From NCBI GenBank assembly GCA_001874305.1, contig MPCU01000010.1, forward strand, positions 124,001-188,000: a stretch of DNA of 64,000 nucleotides, written 5' to 3'. A program made the position numbers and the translations under genes. Numbering within the stretch: the first letter of the stretch is position 1; each line of letters begins with the position of its first letter. This document shows, in pieces, positions 36,141-44,794 of this stretch. A model generated the notes under the pieces. That model had not been told where the DNA came from. It saw only the letters and a program-made list of their open reading frames with translations, and did no database searches. The stretch is from Bacteriovorax sp. MedPE-SWde (GTDB taxonomy: Bacteria; Bdellovibrionota; Bacteriovoracia; Bacteriovoracales; Bacteriovoracaceae).

Positions 36141-39008
36141 ATGTACATGAATATAGAAAAGACATTAGAAGTGAGTTCTAAGAGAGTTCGAAAGGAAGTT
36201 CAAGCTTCAATATTTGCAAGGTTGTTTGCGTTTGCTGTTGATTTTTTTATTGTTGTTATTCCGCTTCATATTCTTTTTTTGGAGTTTGGAAGTCACCTTC
36301 TTGATGTTCAATATTACGAGTTAGTAAAAGTTATTGTTGGCTATTTAGCCTATTTAATATACTGCCAATTGTTCTATCATTATTTCGGTGCTACTCCAGG
36401 GAAACTACTCGTACAGATTCAGGTTATCTCAGAGAAAGAAAGAACTTATCCTGGTTTTGTAAGAACTTTTGTTAGAGAAGTATTAGGAAGGGTTTTATCT
36501 GATATTTTTTTAGTCGGTTATTTCCTTGCTATCGCAAGACCCGATAATCGAGCACTACATGATATTATTTCCGGAACTAGAGTTGTGATAAAAAGAAAGC
36601 GCGTTAGAAAAGAAGATTGCTTTCCTAATATTATTAAAAGTATTGTTGCAGGTGTTTGCGCTATTTCTTATATATATTTTGAAAATACATATCAAGATAA
36701 GGTTGTTGAGTGGGCTAATACTCGATATTTTAGGCCATTAATAGATAAACAGCTTAACTCCAAAATGTTAATACCTAATTTAGCTCTGAACCCGTCAGGT
36801 TTGTCTAGGGCCAAGGATAAAGATCTTATAAATCAGGATTTCTTAAAAAAAGCTATAATTAAAAATTACAAATCTATTAAGTTTTTACCTAAGAAGTATG
36901 GGGTTTCTCTAGAGAACAGTAAATTATTTTTAAAACAAAGTGGTGGTAAGATAGAATATGCATCACCTTCCATGATGGCCGATGAAAATTTTTTGAGTTT
37001 AGTGAAAAATAAAGTTGTGGGAATAGAAAAAGATCTCTTAAAGGGGCAAAGAGTTAAACAAAGGATTAATCGTCTATATGACATAAAGGAAGCTACTCGT
37101 AAACCATTTGCTTTGCTTAGAATCGCCATGTCTGAGCCCCAGAAGCTTCTTGATTTTCCTCCAGAAGTTTATAATGATGGCCTGTTAAGGAAACTTGTGA
37201 TTAAGGCACCAAAGGCAATGTTATATCTTCCTGATGAAGTTCATTACTCCGATAAATTTATTACTTATTTTGTTAAGCGTCTCTCTGTTCCTGATTTATA
37301 TGCAAATAAGAAAATTAAATCGAAGTCCTTGTATACTCAACTTTTGAATGAAAAGAAAAAAGCATCTTTAGATAGAGTAAAACAGTTTAAAGCAAACATG
37401 GATGACTTTCTAAAAAATATTTCTGAGAAAGGTCATTCTATTCGTGAGAACGATTTGTCTGGAATTCCTGTTGAATTATATCAAGATGAAGGTTTTATAA
37501 ATAAACTGTGCTTATCCAACCCTCGGGTAGGGGAGTATTTACCTAGAGATACCAATATTAGCGAAAAGTCTGGTTTAATAATAGTTAATCATATCCACTC
37601 CAGTAAAAAACTACCCACCAAGCTGGTTAACAATATTAAGGTGAATAAAGTTATAGTGTCTAATTCATTTTATGCATATAATAGATTATCTCCAAAACTC
37701 AAAGGTAACAAAGAAATTACTATTGCAGCTGTAAGGAAATATCCGGCAATAATTCAATATTTACCTAAAGAATTAATTAATGATCGTGATGTATTAAATA
37801 CCGCTATAAAGATGTGGGACCCAATGCACCCTTATATTAATCAGGCCAGGTTTAAGCCTAAGAAAGCTCTCGTTCAATATATTAGTAATGACTTATTAGT
37901 TAATGATATAAATATTATTAAAGATATTTTAAAGGTTGATGCTGAGTCTGCAAGTTTTATCCCCAAAAAATTCCTGAATAATAAAGGCCTAAAGAAAGTG
38001 ATTCGTAAATCAGCGACTAATCATAGAAATAGTATTATACAAAATTTAAAAGATAGGAGTTTCTTTGAGTTGAGCGCTAATAATTTGATAATGTATAAAA
38101 ATGATAAAGAAGTAGCTTTCCTAGTTGCTTCAGGTCGTACACATTGTAAATCATTTAAATCATTTGCTGAAAGTATTAGGAACGATAAGAAGTTTGTTAT
38201 TAAGGCCCTTGGAAGTCGCGGATGTATGGATAAATTACTGACAGATTTACAAATGCAAGATAAAGAAATTATGTCCGCTGCAATTAAAGCTAGTTTTTCA
38301 AATATAGCCAAAGTCAAAGGGTCACTTATATCTGATAAGGATCTAAGTATTCTTGCTCTTAAAGAGTATATAGGGGCAATGGATAGTCGCTATTCTAATT
38401 ATGAATTTCATAAAAAATATATTGCCTCTACTTTACATACTGATAGAGATATTATGGCTCTTGCAATCTTAGCGAACCCTGAGTTTATTTCCTTAGTTCC
38501 ATCTGACATGTTAAAGACGGAACCATTTGCAAGTAAAAGATTATCTCTCTTAGAGAAGATTAAAGATAGTTTTTTATACAAAATAAGAAATCTAAAGAGG
38601 AGTGATATTACTTTCGGCAAAGTACCTATGGTACCGAAAGAATGTAATAAAAATAAGAAAGTATTACTAGAGGTGTTAAGATTAGCGCCTTACTTGATGG
38701 CAGGGGTCGATAAAAGCTTAATTGATGACAAAGATATAGTGGAGGCAGTTTTCTCTGGTTGGGAAGTCGATAAGGACATGCCAAGATTAATTGAGCAAAT
38801 GTTGTTCTTTACGAGAAGACAGAATATTAAACTATCGACGAATCCTCTTCAGAACCTAGGTGAAAAGTTTAGAAGTGATAAGAAGCTAGTTTTACGTGCA
38901 CTAAATATATCAGCCTTAAGCTATGGTGATGTTCATTATACTTTAAAAGAAGACCCTGACATAAAAAAGTATAAAGATGAATACTCTAGAATACGAAGAA
39001 GGTTCTAG
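36141..39008 (+). CDS. RDD-family membrane protein fused to DUF4116-like repeat region
   Basis: 955 residues. Residues 20-155 are an RDD domain with three hydrophobic helices (IFARLFAFAVDFFIVVIPLH; FGATPGKLLVQIQVISEKE; DNRALHDIISGTRVV), and a further hydrophobic helix follows near 170-185. The remaining 750 residues contain about ten degenerate units of roughly 40-60 residues with a pattern like IIQYLPKELINDRDVLNTAI or AGVDKSLIDDKDIVEAVFSG, which resembles DUF4116 repeats. I do not know this combination from any described protein. The repeats would sit on one side of the inner membrane. The gene is alone, with about 290 bases of gap on each side. Confidence 0.78.
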   Translation: MYMNIEKTLEVSSKRVRKEVQASIFARLFAFAVDFFIVVIPLHILFLEFGSHLLDVQYYELVKVIVGYLAYLIYCQLFYHYFGATPGKLLVQIQVISEKERTYPGFVRTFVREVLGRVLSDIFLVGYFLAIARPDNRALHDIISGTRVVIKRKRVRKEDCFPNIIKSIVAGVCAISYIYFENTYQDKVVEWANTRYFRPLIDKQLNSKMLIPNLALNPSGLSRAKDKDLINQDFLKKAIIKNYKSIKFLPKKYGVSLENSKLFLKQSGGKIEYASPSMMADENFLSLVKNKVVGIEKDLLKGQRVKQRINRLYDIKEATRKPFALLRIAMSEPQKLLDFPPEVYNDGLLRKLVIKAPKAMLYLPDEVHYSDKFITYFVKRLSVPDLYANKKIKSKSLYTQLLNEKKKASLDRVKQFKANMDDFLKNISEKGHSIRENDLSGIPVELYQDEGFINKLCLSNPRVGEYLPRDTNISEKSGLIIVNHIHSSKKLPTKLVNNIKVNKVIVSNSFYAYNRLSPKLKGNKEITIAAVRKYPAIIQYLPKELINDRDVLNTAIKMWDPMHPYINQARFKPKKALVQYISNDLLVNDINIIKDILKVDAESASFIPKKFLNNKGLKKVIRKSATNHRNSIIQNLKDRSFFELSANNLIMYKNDKEVAFLVASGRTHCKSFKSFAESIRNDKKFVIKALGSRGCMDKLLTDLQMQDKEIMSAAIKASFSNIAKVKGSLISDKDLSILALKEYIGAMDSRYSNYEFHKKYIASTLHTDRDIMALAILANPEFISLVPSDMLKTEPFASKRLSLLEKIKDSFLYKIRNLKRSDITFGKVPMVPKECNKNKKVLLEVLRLAPYLMAGVDKSLIDDKDIVEAVFSGWEVDKDMPRLIEQMLFFTRRQNIKLSTNPLQNLGEKFRSDKKLVLRALNISALSYGDVHYTLKEDPDIKKYKDEYSRIRRRF

Positions 39009-39036
39009 ATCGCATTGCTTTTTGATGACTCCCTTT

Positions 39037-39064
39037 CTTTCCTACGAAACGGATTGGAACGCTT
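39037..39064. repeat. Short intergenic repeat, copy 1 (GATTGGAACGCTT type)
   Basis: The core AAACGGATTGGAACGCTT recurs with one change at 41123-41150, with shared flanks. In this copy the surrounding CCCTTTCTTTCCTAC (39031-39045) and GTAGAAAGAAGGG (39065-39077) can pair, with two bulges, into a hairpin just downstream of the RDD gene. Confidence 0.6.
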
Positions 39065-39089
39065 GTAGAAAGAAGGGGGGCTGGCTAAG

Positions 39090-39224
39090 AAAATCCACCA
39101 TTCAAAACAGCAATCTCTTCCATCTAAAGAATTTACCTTAAGTTCATCTATAATTGTATCATAAAGTTTTTTTATAATTAATAGTGGTTGGTTTTGAAAA
39201 GAGAGTCTAATTCGTCCTATCCTT
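39090..39224. repeat. Dispersed intergenic repeat of about 135 bp, copy A
   Basis: Aligns end to end with 39783-39915. Shared ends are CAAAACAGCAATCTCTTCC on the left and TCCTATCCTT on the right, with a less conserved AT-rich middle. It fills the gap between the RDD-fusion gene and the small secreted gene at 39288. Confidence 0.8.
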
Positions 39225-39287
39225 TAAAGACCTTAATTGCATGTGTTGTTGTGATATAATCTTTGTTTAATAAAATAGGAGCGTAGA

Positions 39288-39761
39288 ATGAATACAAATA
39301 TAGTGATATGGCTACTTTTAAGTCTTTCGATCTCCATAAGCACTGAGGCAAACCGTGGAGGTAGAAGCCCGAGAAAAGGATCAATATTAAAGGATGGGTC
39401 TTTTAGTCATCCGTTAAGCGCCCTTCATAGCTTTATTTCTGATCATCAGCTTGATTGTAATACCTTTCCCAAGAAGAATGAAAAAGGAAAGTACGTAAAG
39501 AGTTGTTCAGAGTTCAGGGGCGAGAAAAGACTTCATCAAGCTATATCTCAGTTGTCTTACTTTGAACTAGAAGATGATAAATATATAGTAGCTTTTACTG
39601 AAAAACCTTTTACAAAACTCTTGGTGTTGAAAAAAGCTAAGCTTGGCTTATCCTTGGTTATTAGAAGTAGTAGACCACTGGAAATAATAAAGTTTTGTAC
39701 TAATGAAAAATTTAATTTCTGTAAATCTAGTTTTATTGATAATCTAAAGAAGGGAAAATAG
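39288..39761 (+). CDS. Small secreted protein of unknown function
   Basis: 157 residues. Signal peptide MNTNIVIWLLLSLSISISTEA, then a Gly/Arg-rich segment (NRGGRSPRKGS) and a mixed alpha/beta chain with four cysteines (in LDCNTF, KSCSEF, KFCTNE and NFCKSS). No family is recognised. It is flanked on both sides by copies of the 135-bp intergenic repeat, like a small gene inserted between two repeats. TAGGAG precedes ATG 39288. Confidence 0.72.
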   Translation: MNTNIVIWLLLSLSISISTEANRGGRSPRKGSILKDGSFSHPLSALHSFISDHQLDCNTFPKKNEKGKYVKSCSEFRGEKRLHQAISQLSYFELEDDKYIVAFTEKPFTKLLVLKKAKLGLSLVIRSSRPLEIIKFCTNEKFNFCKSSFIDNLKKGK

Positions 39762-39782
39762 TGTAATTATTTGTTAACTAAT

Positions 39783-39915
39783 AAAATCCAACATCCAAAA
39801 CAGCAATCTCTTCCTTCTAAGATAAAAACCTCAAAATCATTTACAATTTTAACATATATTTTTTAATAATTAATAGAGGATGGTTTAAAAAGAGTGTCTA
39901 ATCCGTCCTATCCTT
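39783..39915. repeat. Dispersed intergenic repeat of about 135 bp, copy B
   Basis: 133 bases aligning with copy A (39090-39224), same orientation. Together they flank the gene at 39288-39761. Confidence 0.8.
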
Positions 39916-39936
39916 AGATGTATCATTGAAACTAAG

Positions 39937-40038
39937 GTGAAGAAGTATAAAGAAGAATTACTAGGCAATATCAAAGACATGGAGAGAGTTAGCGGTGTTA
40001 CTAAGCAACTTAATTTTCTATTGAGAATTACCGATTAG
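39937..40038 (+). pseudogene. Possible gene remnant, 33 codons
   Basis: After repeat B a frame reads KKYKEELLGNIKDMERVSGV and continues about 12 residues to a TAG at 40036. It starts only with GTG at 39937 or further upstream without a ribosome site. Composition is protein-like, so it may be the 3' end of a lost gene. Low confidence. Confidence 0.3.
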
Positions 40039-40045
40039 TAAGAAT

Positions 40046-40918
40046 ATGAGAATACAGTTTTTGGCCCTTTTATTTCTAATCCTCTTTAATAGTTGCTCCT
40101 CATCTCCAATACGAGAACCTTCTTCTCTTAATTTGAGAGAAAATTGCTTTGAAGCACTGTCATACTTTCAAGATAGATACATTAAAGGACTTAAAGAGTC
40201 CCAGATCCTAGATGGAGAATTGACTCCAATAAATAATAGAGAAAGAAGTGAAGTAGAGCTCTCAATGAAGTTTAGTGAAGTTGAGGGAGAGTTAACTGGT
40301 ATTCATCGCGGAGCTGGCTCAACTGATCCAACCTTTTATGCTTTAGATGATGGGATTAAGGTTGTTTGGAAAGAGCATAAGAAAATAAAGCTATCAAACT
40401 ATAGGGCCGAAGTATTGGCCTTTGAGTTAGATCGTTTATGGGGATTCAATCTTGTTCCAGAGACTGTTGAGAGAAGTATTGATGGGGGAGTAGGTTCTGT
40501 ACAGCTATTTAAAGAGTCGATAACTGGACCGTTACTAAAGTATAATATTAAAAATAATATGTCTGAAGAAGCAATAGCTAGAGTTCAACATAACTTATCT
40601 AAGCAATCAATGTTTGATTATTTAATAGAGAATAATGACAGAAATGTTAATAATTATCTTTTTACGTTAGAGGGAGAACTCTATTCGATTGATAATGCTG
40701 CCAGTTTTACAGGGATAGGCTTTTATCAGAAGAGCTTTGCTGCGAGAGAAGAAGATATTAAGGCCTTTCTAAGTACTGATGAAGGTGAAGCGGTATTTAA
40801 GAATATTGTTTCAAGCTATGATGAATCATTTAAAAAGCAAATCATCGAGTATATTGGAAAAAAAGATGCGCGAAGATTCTTTGGGCGTATTGAAAGAATA
40901 ATTCAAGTAAACGATTAG
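40046..40918 (+). CDS. Lipoprotein with atypical kinase features (PI3/4K- or Fam20-like)
   Basis: 290 residues. Hydrophobic leader ending LFNSC (C17) suggests a lipoprotein. The body shows a kinase-like order: glycine-rich stretch GIHRGAGSTDPT (85-96), Lys in GIKVVWKEH (K109), acidic helix YRAEVLAFELDRLWGF (E122), catalytic-loop-like MFDYLIENNDRNVNNYLF (D198, N203) and metal-site-like YSIDNAASF (D216). This resembles the DR-x3-N and IDN/IDH pattern of bacterial PI3/4K-like and Fam20C-like kinases. Substrate and activity are unknown; the fold call is an inference from motifs. An extracytoplasmic kinase would be unusual. Confidence 0.65.
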   Translation: MRIQFLALLFLILFNSCSSSPIREPSSLNLRENCFEALSYFQDRYIKGLKESQILDGELTPINNRERSEVELSMKFSEVEGELTGIHRGAGSTDPTFYALDDGIKVVWKEHKKIKLSNYRAEVLAFELDRLWGFNLVPETVERSIDGGVGSVQLFKESITGPLLKYNIKNNMSEEAIARVQHNLSKQSMFDYLIENNDRNVNNYLFTLEGELYSIDNAASFTGIGFYQKSFAAREEDIKAFLSTDEGEAVFKNIVSSYDESFKKQIIEYIGKKDARRFFGRIERIIQVND

Positions 40919-40989
40919 AATAAATTTATACATGCTTTCTTTACTTTGTAGGTATGAAGAAAGTATAAGTAGCTTTCTAAGCAAAACAA

Positions 40990-41017
40990 TCGATCAAAAT
41001 AGCACTCTCTTCCAATC
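40990..41017. repeat. Partial copy C of the 135-bp repeat (left end)
   Basis: ATCAAAATAGCACTCTCTTCC corresponds with several changes to the left end of copies A and B. The rest is not recognisable. Confidence 0.4.
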
Positions 41018-41122
41018 CCATTAATAGAACATAGTTAAGAAATCAATAATCGAACACTATCTAAAAAATCCAGAGTTTTATCTCATGAAGGTCTTACTGA
41101 CGTGAGGTGGTTGTTTGTCTTT

Positions 41123-41150
41123 ACTTTCTACAAAACTGATTGGAACGCTT
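41123..41150. repeat. Short intergenic repeat, copy 2 (GATTGGAACGCTT type)
   Basis: AAACTGATTGGAACGCTT matches AAACGGATTGGAACGCTT at 39047-39064 at all but one base, with TTTCTAC versus TTTCCTAC just upstream. Confidence 0.6.
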
Positions 41151-41288
41151 AACGAAAATAGCGTATCTACTTGATAATATAGCTAACTGTTTAATTGTTT
41201 AACACATCTGTAAGTTATTCTCCTCTCGAATGAAATCTTCTTTCTACCTGTATATTAGTATAAACAACTAATTTAAGAGGAGAATTTA

Positions 41289-41606
41289 ATGAAACAACTT
41301 ATTATTGGAATTGCTTTAATGGCATCGTTTTCTACATTTGCTCTAACTAATAATGAGGCCGAGAAGTGTGCTTCACCTTCACAAGAGCAGCAACAATCTC
41401 TCGCAATCGCGATGAGTAAACTATCGATCCTTTCTTCTGATTACAAAAATAATATTCACAGGGATGGAGTGTTAACTATAATGAAGACTTCTTCCAGTTG
41501 TGAAGAGTTTACCAATTCAATGTTGAACTACGTACAAAGAATTGGAGATGCATTAGTTCATCTCGAAAATACGGTAGAAACACTTTATGAGACTGAAAAA
41601 GAATAA
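41289..41606 (+). CDS. Small secreted helical protein, unknown
   Basis: 105 residues with signal peptide MKQLIIGIALMASFSTFA. The mature chain of about 87 residues is Gln/Ser/Glu-rich and probably helical, with two cysteines (in EKCASP and SSCEEF) that could form one disulfide. AGAGGAG precedes the start, and a strong terminator follows, so it is an independently expressed unit. No family is recognised. Confidence 0.78.
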   Translation: MKQLIIGIALMASFSTFALTNNEAEKCASPSQEQQQSLAIAMSKLSILSSDYKNNIHRDGVLTIMKTSSSCEEFTNSMLNYVQRIGDALVHLENTVETLYETEKE

Positions 41607-41620
41607 TTAAAAAGATAATG

Positions 41621-41646
41621 AGTGGCCTAAGTCGGCCACTTTTTTC
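41621..41646 (+). terminator. Terminator after the small secreted gene
   Basis: AGTGGCC pairs with GGCCACT across a six-base loop, followed by six T residues. Confidence 0.88.
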
Positions 41647-41660
41647 CTAAGTCAAAATCG

Positions 41661-41688
41661 CCATTCAAAAAGCATTCTCTTTCTCTAA
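41661..41688. repeat. Partial copy E of the 135-bp repeat (left end)
   Basis: CCATTCAAAAAGCATTCTCT resembles the left end of copy A (CCATTCAAAACAGCAATCTC). The match fades after about 28 bases. Confidence 0.4.
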
Positions 41689-41828
41689 ATATAACTGGTT
41701 ATCTGGTACCAGGTGTTGATATAGAAAATATCATCTTTAACATCGCATATTCAGGATTTATAAAGATATTAGTTAGAATTATGAATATTTCACCTTATTT
41801 GTAGCTTGGCCAAGACATATAATAACCT

Positions 41829-43634
41829 ATGAGTTTTTATTTACGGTATTTTACAATTCTACTCTTTTTACTAAGTGGACTTTACTCCTATGGGGTAAGT
41901 AATATACTTGTTCTTAACTCTTACCACCCTCAATATAAATGGACCGAAAGATTAAATGACGGCATTCGTGATACCTTTAAAGGGGTAGTACCTCCAGAGA
42001 AAATACACGTAGAGTACATGGATGGTAGAGTCTTTTCAGAAGACGTTGCTTACCTAGAAAAGCTAAGAAATCTGTTAGCGTATAAATACAAAAATGTGGA
42101 GTTAGACTTAATTATTAGTACAGATGATTATGCTTTTAATTTTCTTTTAGATGTACATTCTGAGATCTTTCCTAATACCCCTGTCGTGTTTGGAGGCGTA
42201 AATTTTTTTAAGAAAGATATGCTGAAAGGAAGGCCGTTCTTTACTGGGGTTCTTGAAGGGACAAGTATTGAAGAAAATATTAGGCTTATTCAAAAGCTTC
42301 ACCCTAACACGAACGAAATTGTCTTGTTGTCCGATGATACGAAGCTTGGAAGAGCATTAACAGAGGATGCTCGAAAGTTTATAAAGAGTCATAAACTCGA
42401 TAGTTTAGTGAAAGTATATGACAAATTTACTTTCGAGTCTCTAAATCAAAAAGTAGCTGAGAAGAATAAAGATGCGGTCTTTTTACTACTTGCTATACAT
42501 GCTGATAGAGATGGTGTTTACTTTTCTTATGATGAACATTTTATAAAATTAGCTAAGACTGCAGTTGCTCCTATTTATTCTATGTGGGGTGTTCTTATGG
42601 GGTCAGGAACGATTGGCGGTTATATGAATAACCCGTACGCTCATGGGAAGGAGATAACAGAAATAGGAATCTCAATTTTAAATGGCATTAATGCAAATAT
42701 GATTCCTGTAAAAAATCGAACAAGTTATACACCACATTTTGATTACAATGTGCTCAAAAAATTTAATATATCTTCTGATGTTCTTCCTGATAATGCTAAA
42801 GTACACAATAGGCCAATAAGTTATTACCAAGAGAATAAGAGGTTGATAAATATTGCTTCTTTCGTTTTTGTTGTTCTTGTTACTTTTATAATTTTCTTAA
42901 AGGTTCTCGTCGATCAGAGAACAAGAGAGGCCAACTTGAATGCAAGTAATCTCGAAAAGTCGAAGAATCGAATGAGGGATTTTGTTGGGATTGTTGCTCA
43001 TGACTTAAGAGCTCCTGTAGGCAATATCCTTTCTTTTTCGCAGGCGCTAGAAGAAAACTCTGAAGATCATAAAGAGATTGTTCCATATATTTTAAAATCG
43101 GCAGAAAAGTCTATTCATCTAATAAATAATATTCTGGATATCTCGGCCATTGAAGCTGGAAAAGTCAAAATGAATAAAGAAGAAGCAGACTTACATGAAA
43201 TTATTCTGGATATTATTCATGAAGTTACTTTTTTAACAAAGGGTAAGAACTTGAGTTTATCGACAAACTTAAACTCTAAGCTAATGGTACTCATTGATAA
43301 ACAGAGGATAACTCAGATATTACAAAATCTCTTAACTAATTCGATAAAGTTTACGGGACAAAATGGAAGGGTAGAGATAGTTGTAAAAGTAGATGGTGAC
43401 ACTGTAAATGTATCAGTGAAAGATACTGGAGTGGGAATACCAAAAGATATTATTGGTAATATATTTGATACCTCCAAGCATACCTCAAGAGTTGGTACTG
43501 AAGGAGAGTCAGGAACAGGATATGGGTTACCATTAGTCTACAATCTTGTAAGAGAGCATGGTGGTGCTCTGACGGTTGAGAGTGATGAGAATATAGGTAG
43601 TAATTTTACTTTTACTCTTAATAAAGTAAATTAG
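41829..43634 (+). CDS. Histidine kinase with periplasmic ABC-substrate-binding-like sensor
   Basis: 601 residues. A signal-anchor is followed by a periplasmic domain (25-330) of the ABC_sub_bind/TrpX-like type: NILVLNSYHPQYKWTERLND, DLIISTDDYAFNFLLD, GGVNFFKKDML. One transmembrane helix near 338-360 leads to HisKA (IVAHDLRAPVGN), N box QNLLTNSIKFTG, DTGVGIP and lid/G2 TSRVGTEGESGTGYGLP. Related sensors are fused to kinases or GGDEF domains in other bacteria. No response regulator is adjacent. The ligand is unknown. No clear ribosome site precedes ATG 41829. Confidence 0.9.
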   Translation: MSFYLRYFTILLFLLSGLYSYGVSNILVLNSYHPQYKWTERLNDGIRDTFKGVVPPEKIHVEYMDGRVFSEDVAYLEKLRNLLAYKYKNVELDLIISTDDYAFNFLLDVHSEIFPNTPVVFGGVNFFKKDMLKGRPFFTGVLEGTSIEENIRLIQKLHPNTNEIVLLSDDTKLGRALTEDARKFIKSHKLDSLVKVYDKFTFESLNQKVAEKNKDAVFLLLAIHADRDGVYFSYDEHFIKLAKTAVAPIYSMWGVLMGSGTIGGYMNNPYAHGKEITEIGISILNGINANMIPVKNRTSYTPHFDYNVLKKFNISSDVLPDNAKVHNRPISYYQENKRLINIASFVFVVLVTFIIFLKVLVDQRTREANLNASNLEKSKNRMRDFVGIVAHDLRAPVGNILSFSQALEENSEDHKEIVPYILKSAEKSIHLINNILDISAIEAGKVKMNKEEADLHEIILDIIHEVTFLTKGKNLSLSTNLNSKLMVLIDKQRITQILQNLLTNSIKFTGQNGRVEIVVKVDGDTVNVSVKDTGVGIPKDIIGNIFDTSKHTSRVGTEGESGTGYGLPLVYNLVREHGGALTVESDENIGSNFTFTLNKVN

Positions 43635-43771
43635 ATATTGTGAACACCCATTATCAAATTTTTAAACAGCTCTATGATTACATTAATACTTCCTATTAAC
43701 CTACCTATTATGTTTAGCAAATCTGTAATTAGTTGGTAATGTTGACCAGCATATGTACCGATAGGGTATTT

Positions 43772-44617
43772 ATGATTAAGACCTACTCAGTAAGCCTTGT
43801 TATATTATTTTTACTAAGTTGTTCACTAACACCTCAAGATCAAAATAGTAATAAAACTAAATATGTCGGTTCAAGATATGTTGCAGAAGTACACGCAAAG
43901 AAGTCATGCTTTAATAATATCAAACAGCTGCTCTATAAAAGCACTGATCCTGATCTTATTATCAGTGAAATTGAAGAGGCCAAAAATGTATACTTTGATT
44001 TACATCTCGATCTAAACAATCTTCAAAGTCTTCACCCTTTTAATAGTAGAGTCACTCAAAAAAGAGATGCAATAAGATCAATTAGAAAGAAAATCCAAAG
44101 CCTACAGTCTAAACTCTATAGGTCAGGTAAAGGGTATAAAACAATACAAATGGAGTACTCTTATATTGGGGAAACTAACTATTTAGCCCTAGATCCATTC
44201 TTTAAAGATAAAAGAATATACTATCTTAATGAAGCAGAAAGAGAACAATTCAAAGTCAACATATCAAAAGACGGTACTTTGAGATGGTCAAATGGTTCAA
44301 GAATAAGTACAAGATCTCGCAATTATGGCCATTCTGGGATGGGTATATTCGTAATGGATAACGAGGGAAATATATATTTACATGTTGATTATAAAAATCA
44401 ATACAATGGTGAAGGATATATAAGACATTCTAGCTTTTTATCCGGACTTCCAATCTCAGCAGCAGGTGAACTATTAATAGATAATGGTATTCTTAAAACT
44501 GTTACGAGAAAAAGTGGTCACTATACACCTAGTAAAAGTATAAATAATCAACTCTTACATCATCTTGAAAACGAAGGTGTTGATCTAAGTGAAGTTGATT
44601 CTATTAAAGGGTACTAG
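43772..44617 (+). CDS. Lipoprotein with an HSSFL...SGHY effector-like C-terminal domain
   Basis: 281 residues from ATG 43772; the longer frame from 43733 would bury the lipoprotein signal (VILFLLSCS). The middle is helical and charged. The C-terminal 130 residues carry an ordered set of motifs: GHSGMGIFVMDNEGNIYLHV, then YIRHSSFLSGLPISAAGEL, then KSGHYTPSKS and LENEGVDLSEV. I recall similar HSSFL/AAGE/SGHY.P blocks at the ends of assorted bacterial effector-like and hypothetical proteins, but cannot name the family or activity. No operon partner is evident. Confidence 0.7.
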   Translation: MIKTYSVSLVILFLLSCSLTPQDQNSNKTKYVGSRYVAEVHAKKSCFNNIKQLLYKSTDPDLIISEIEEAKNVYFDLHLDLNNLQSLHPFNSRVTQKRDAIRSIRKKIQSLQSKLYRSGKGYKTIQMEYSYIGETNYLALDPFFKDKRIYYLNEAEREQFKVNISKDGTLRWSNGSRISTRSRNYGHSGMGIFVMDNEGNIYLHVDYKNQYNGEGYIRHSSFLSGLPISAAGELLIDNGILKTVTRKSGHYTPSKSINNQLLHHLENEGVDLSEVDSIKGY

Positions 44618-44794
44618 AGAAAAACTCAAGAACATCTTATCTACTCTAAATTAAACATACCCCATAATATCAAATACTTACTTCAGTTGAAAGTTATCGC
44701 TTACAGTTGTAAACGCATGAAATTCTTACAAAGAAAATAAATCTAAGCTCATTTGATGTATAAGATAGAACCTTAATTTAAAATAGGAATGTCT

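Larger units (their letters stand above)
40919..41288. other. 370-base gap with repeat fragments
   Basis: No gene seen. It holds a partial copy of the 135-bp repeat's left end (40990-41017, GCACTCTCTTCC part) and the second copy of the GATTGGAACGCTT repeat (41123-41150). The promoter for the small secreted gene at 41289 must lie at the right end. Confidence 0.6.

Noticed and set aside
39001-41700. CRISPR array suggested by repeated intergenic blocks
   Set aside because: The copies are few, long, unevenly spaced and separated by genes; no regular spacers or cas genes are present.
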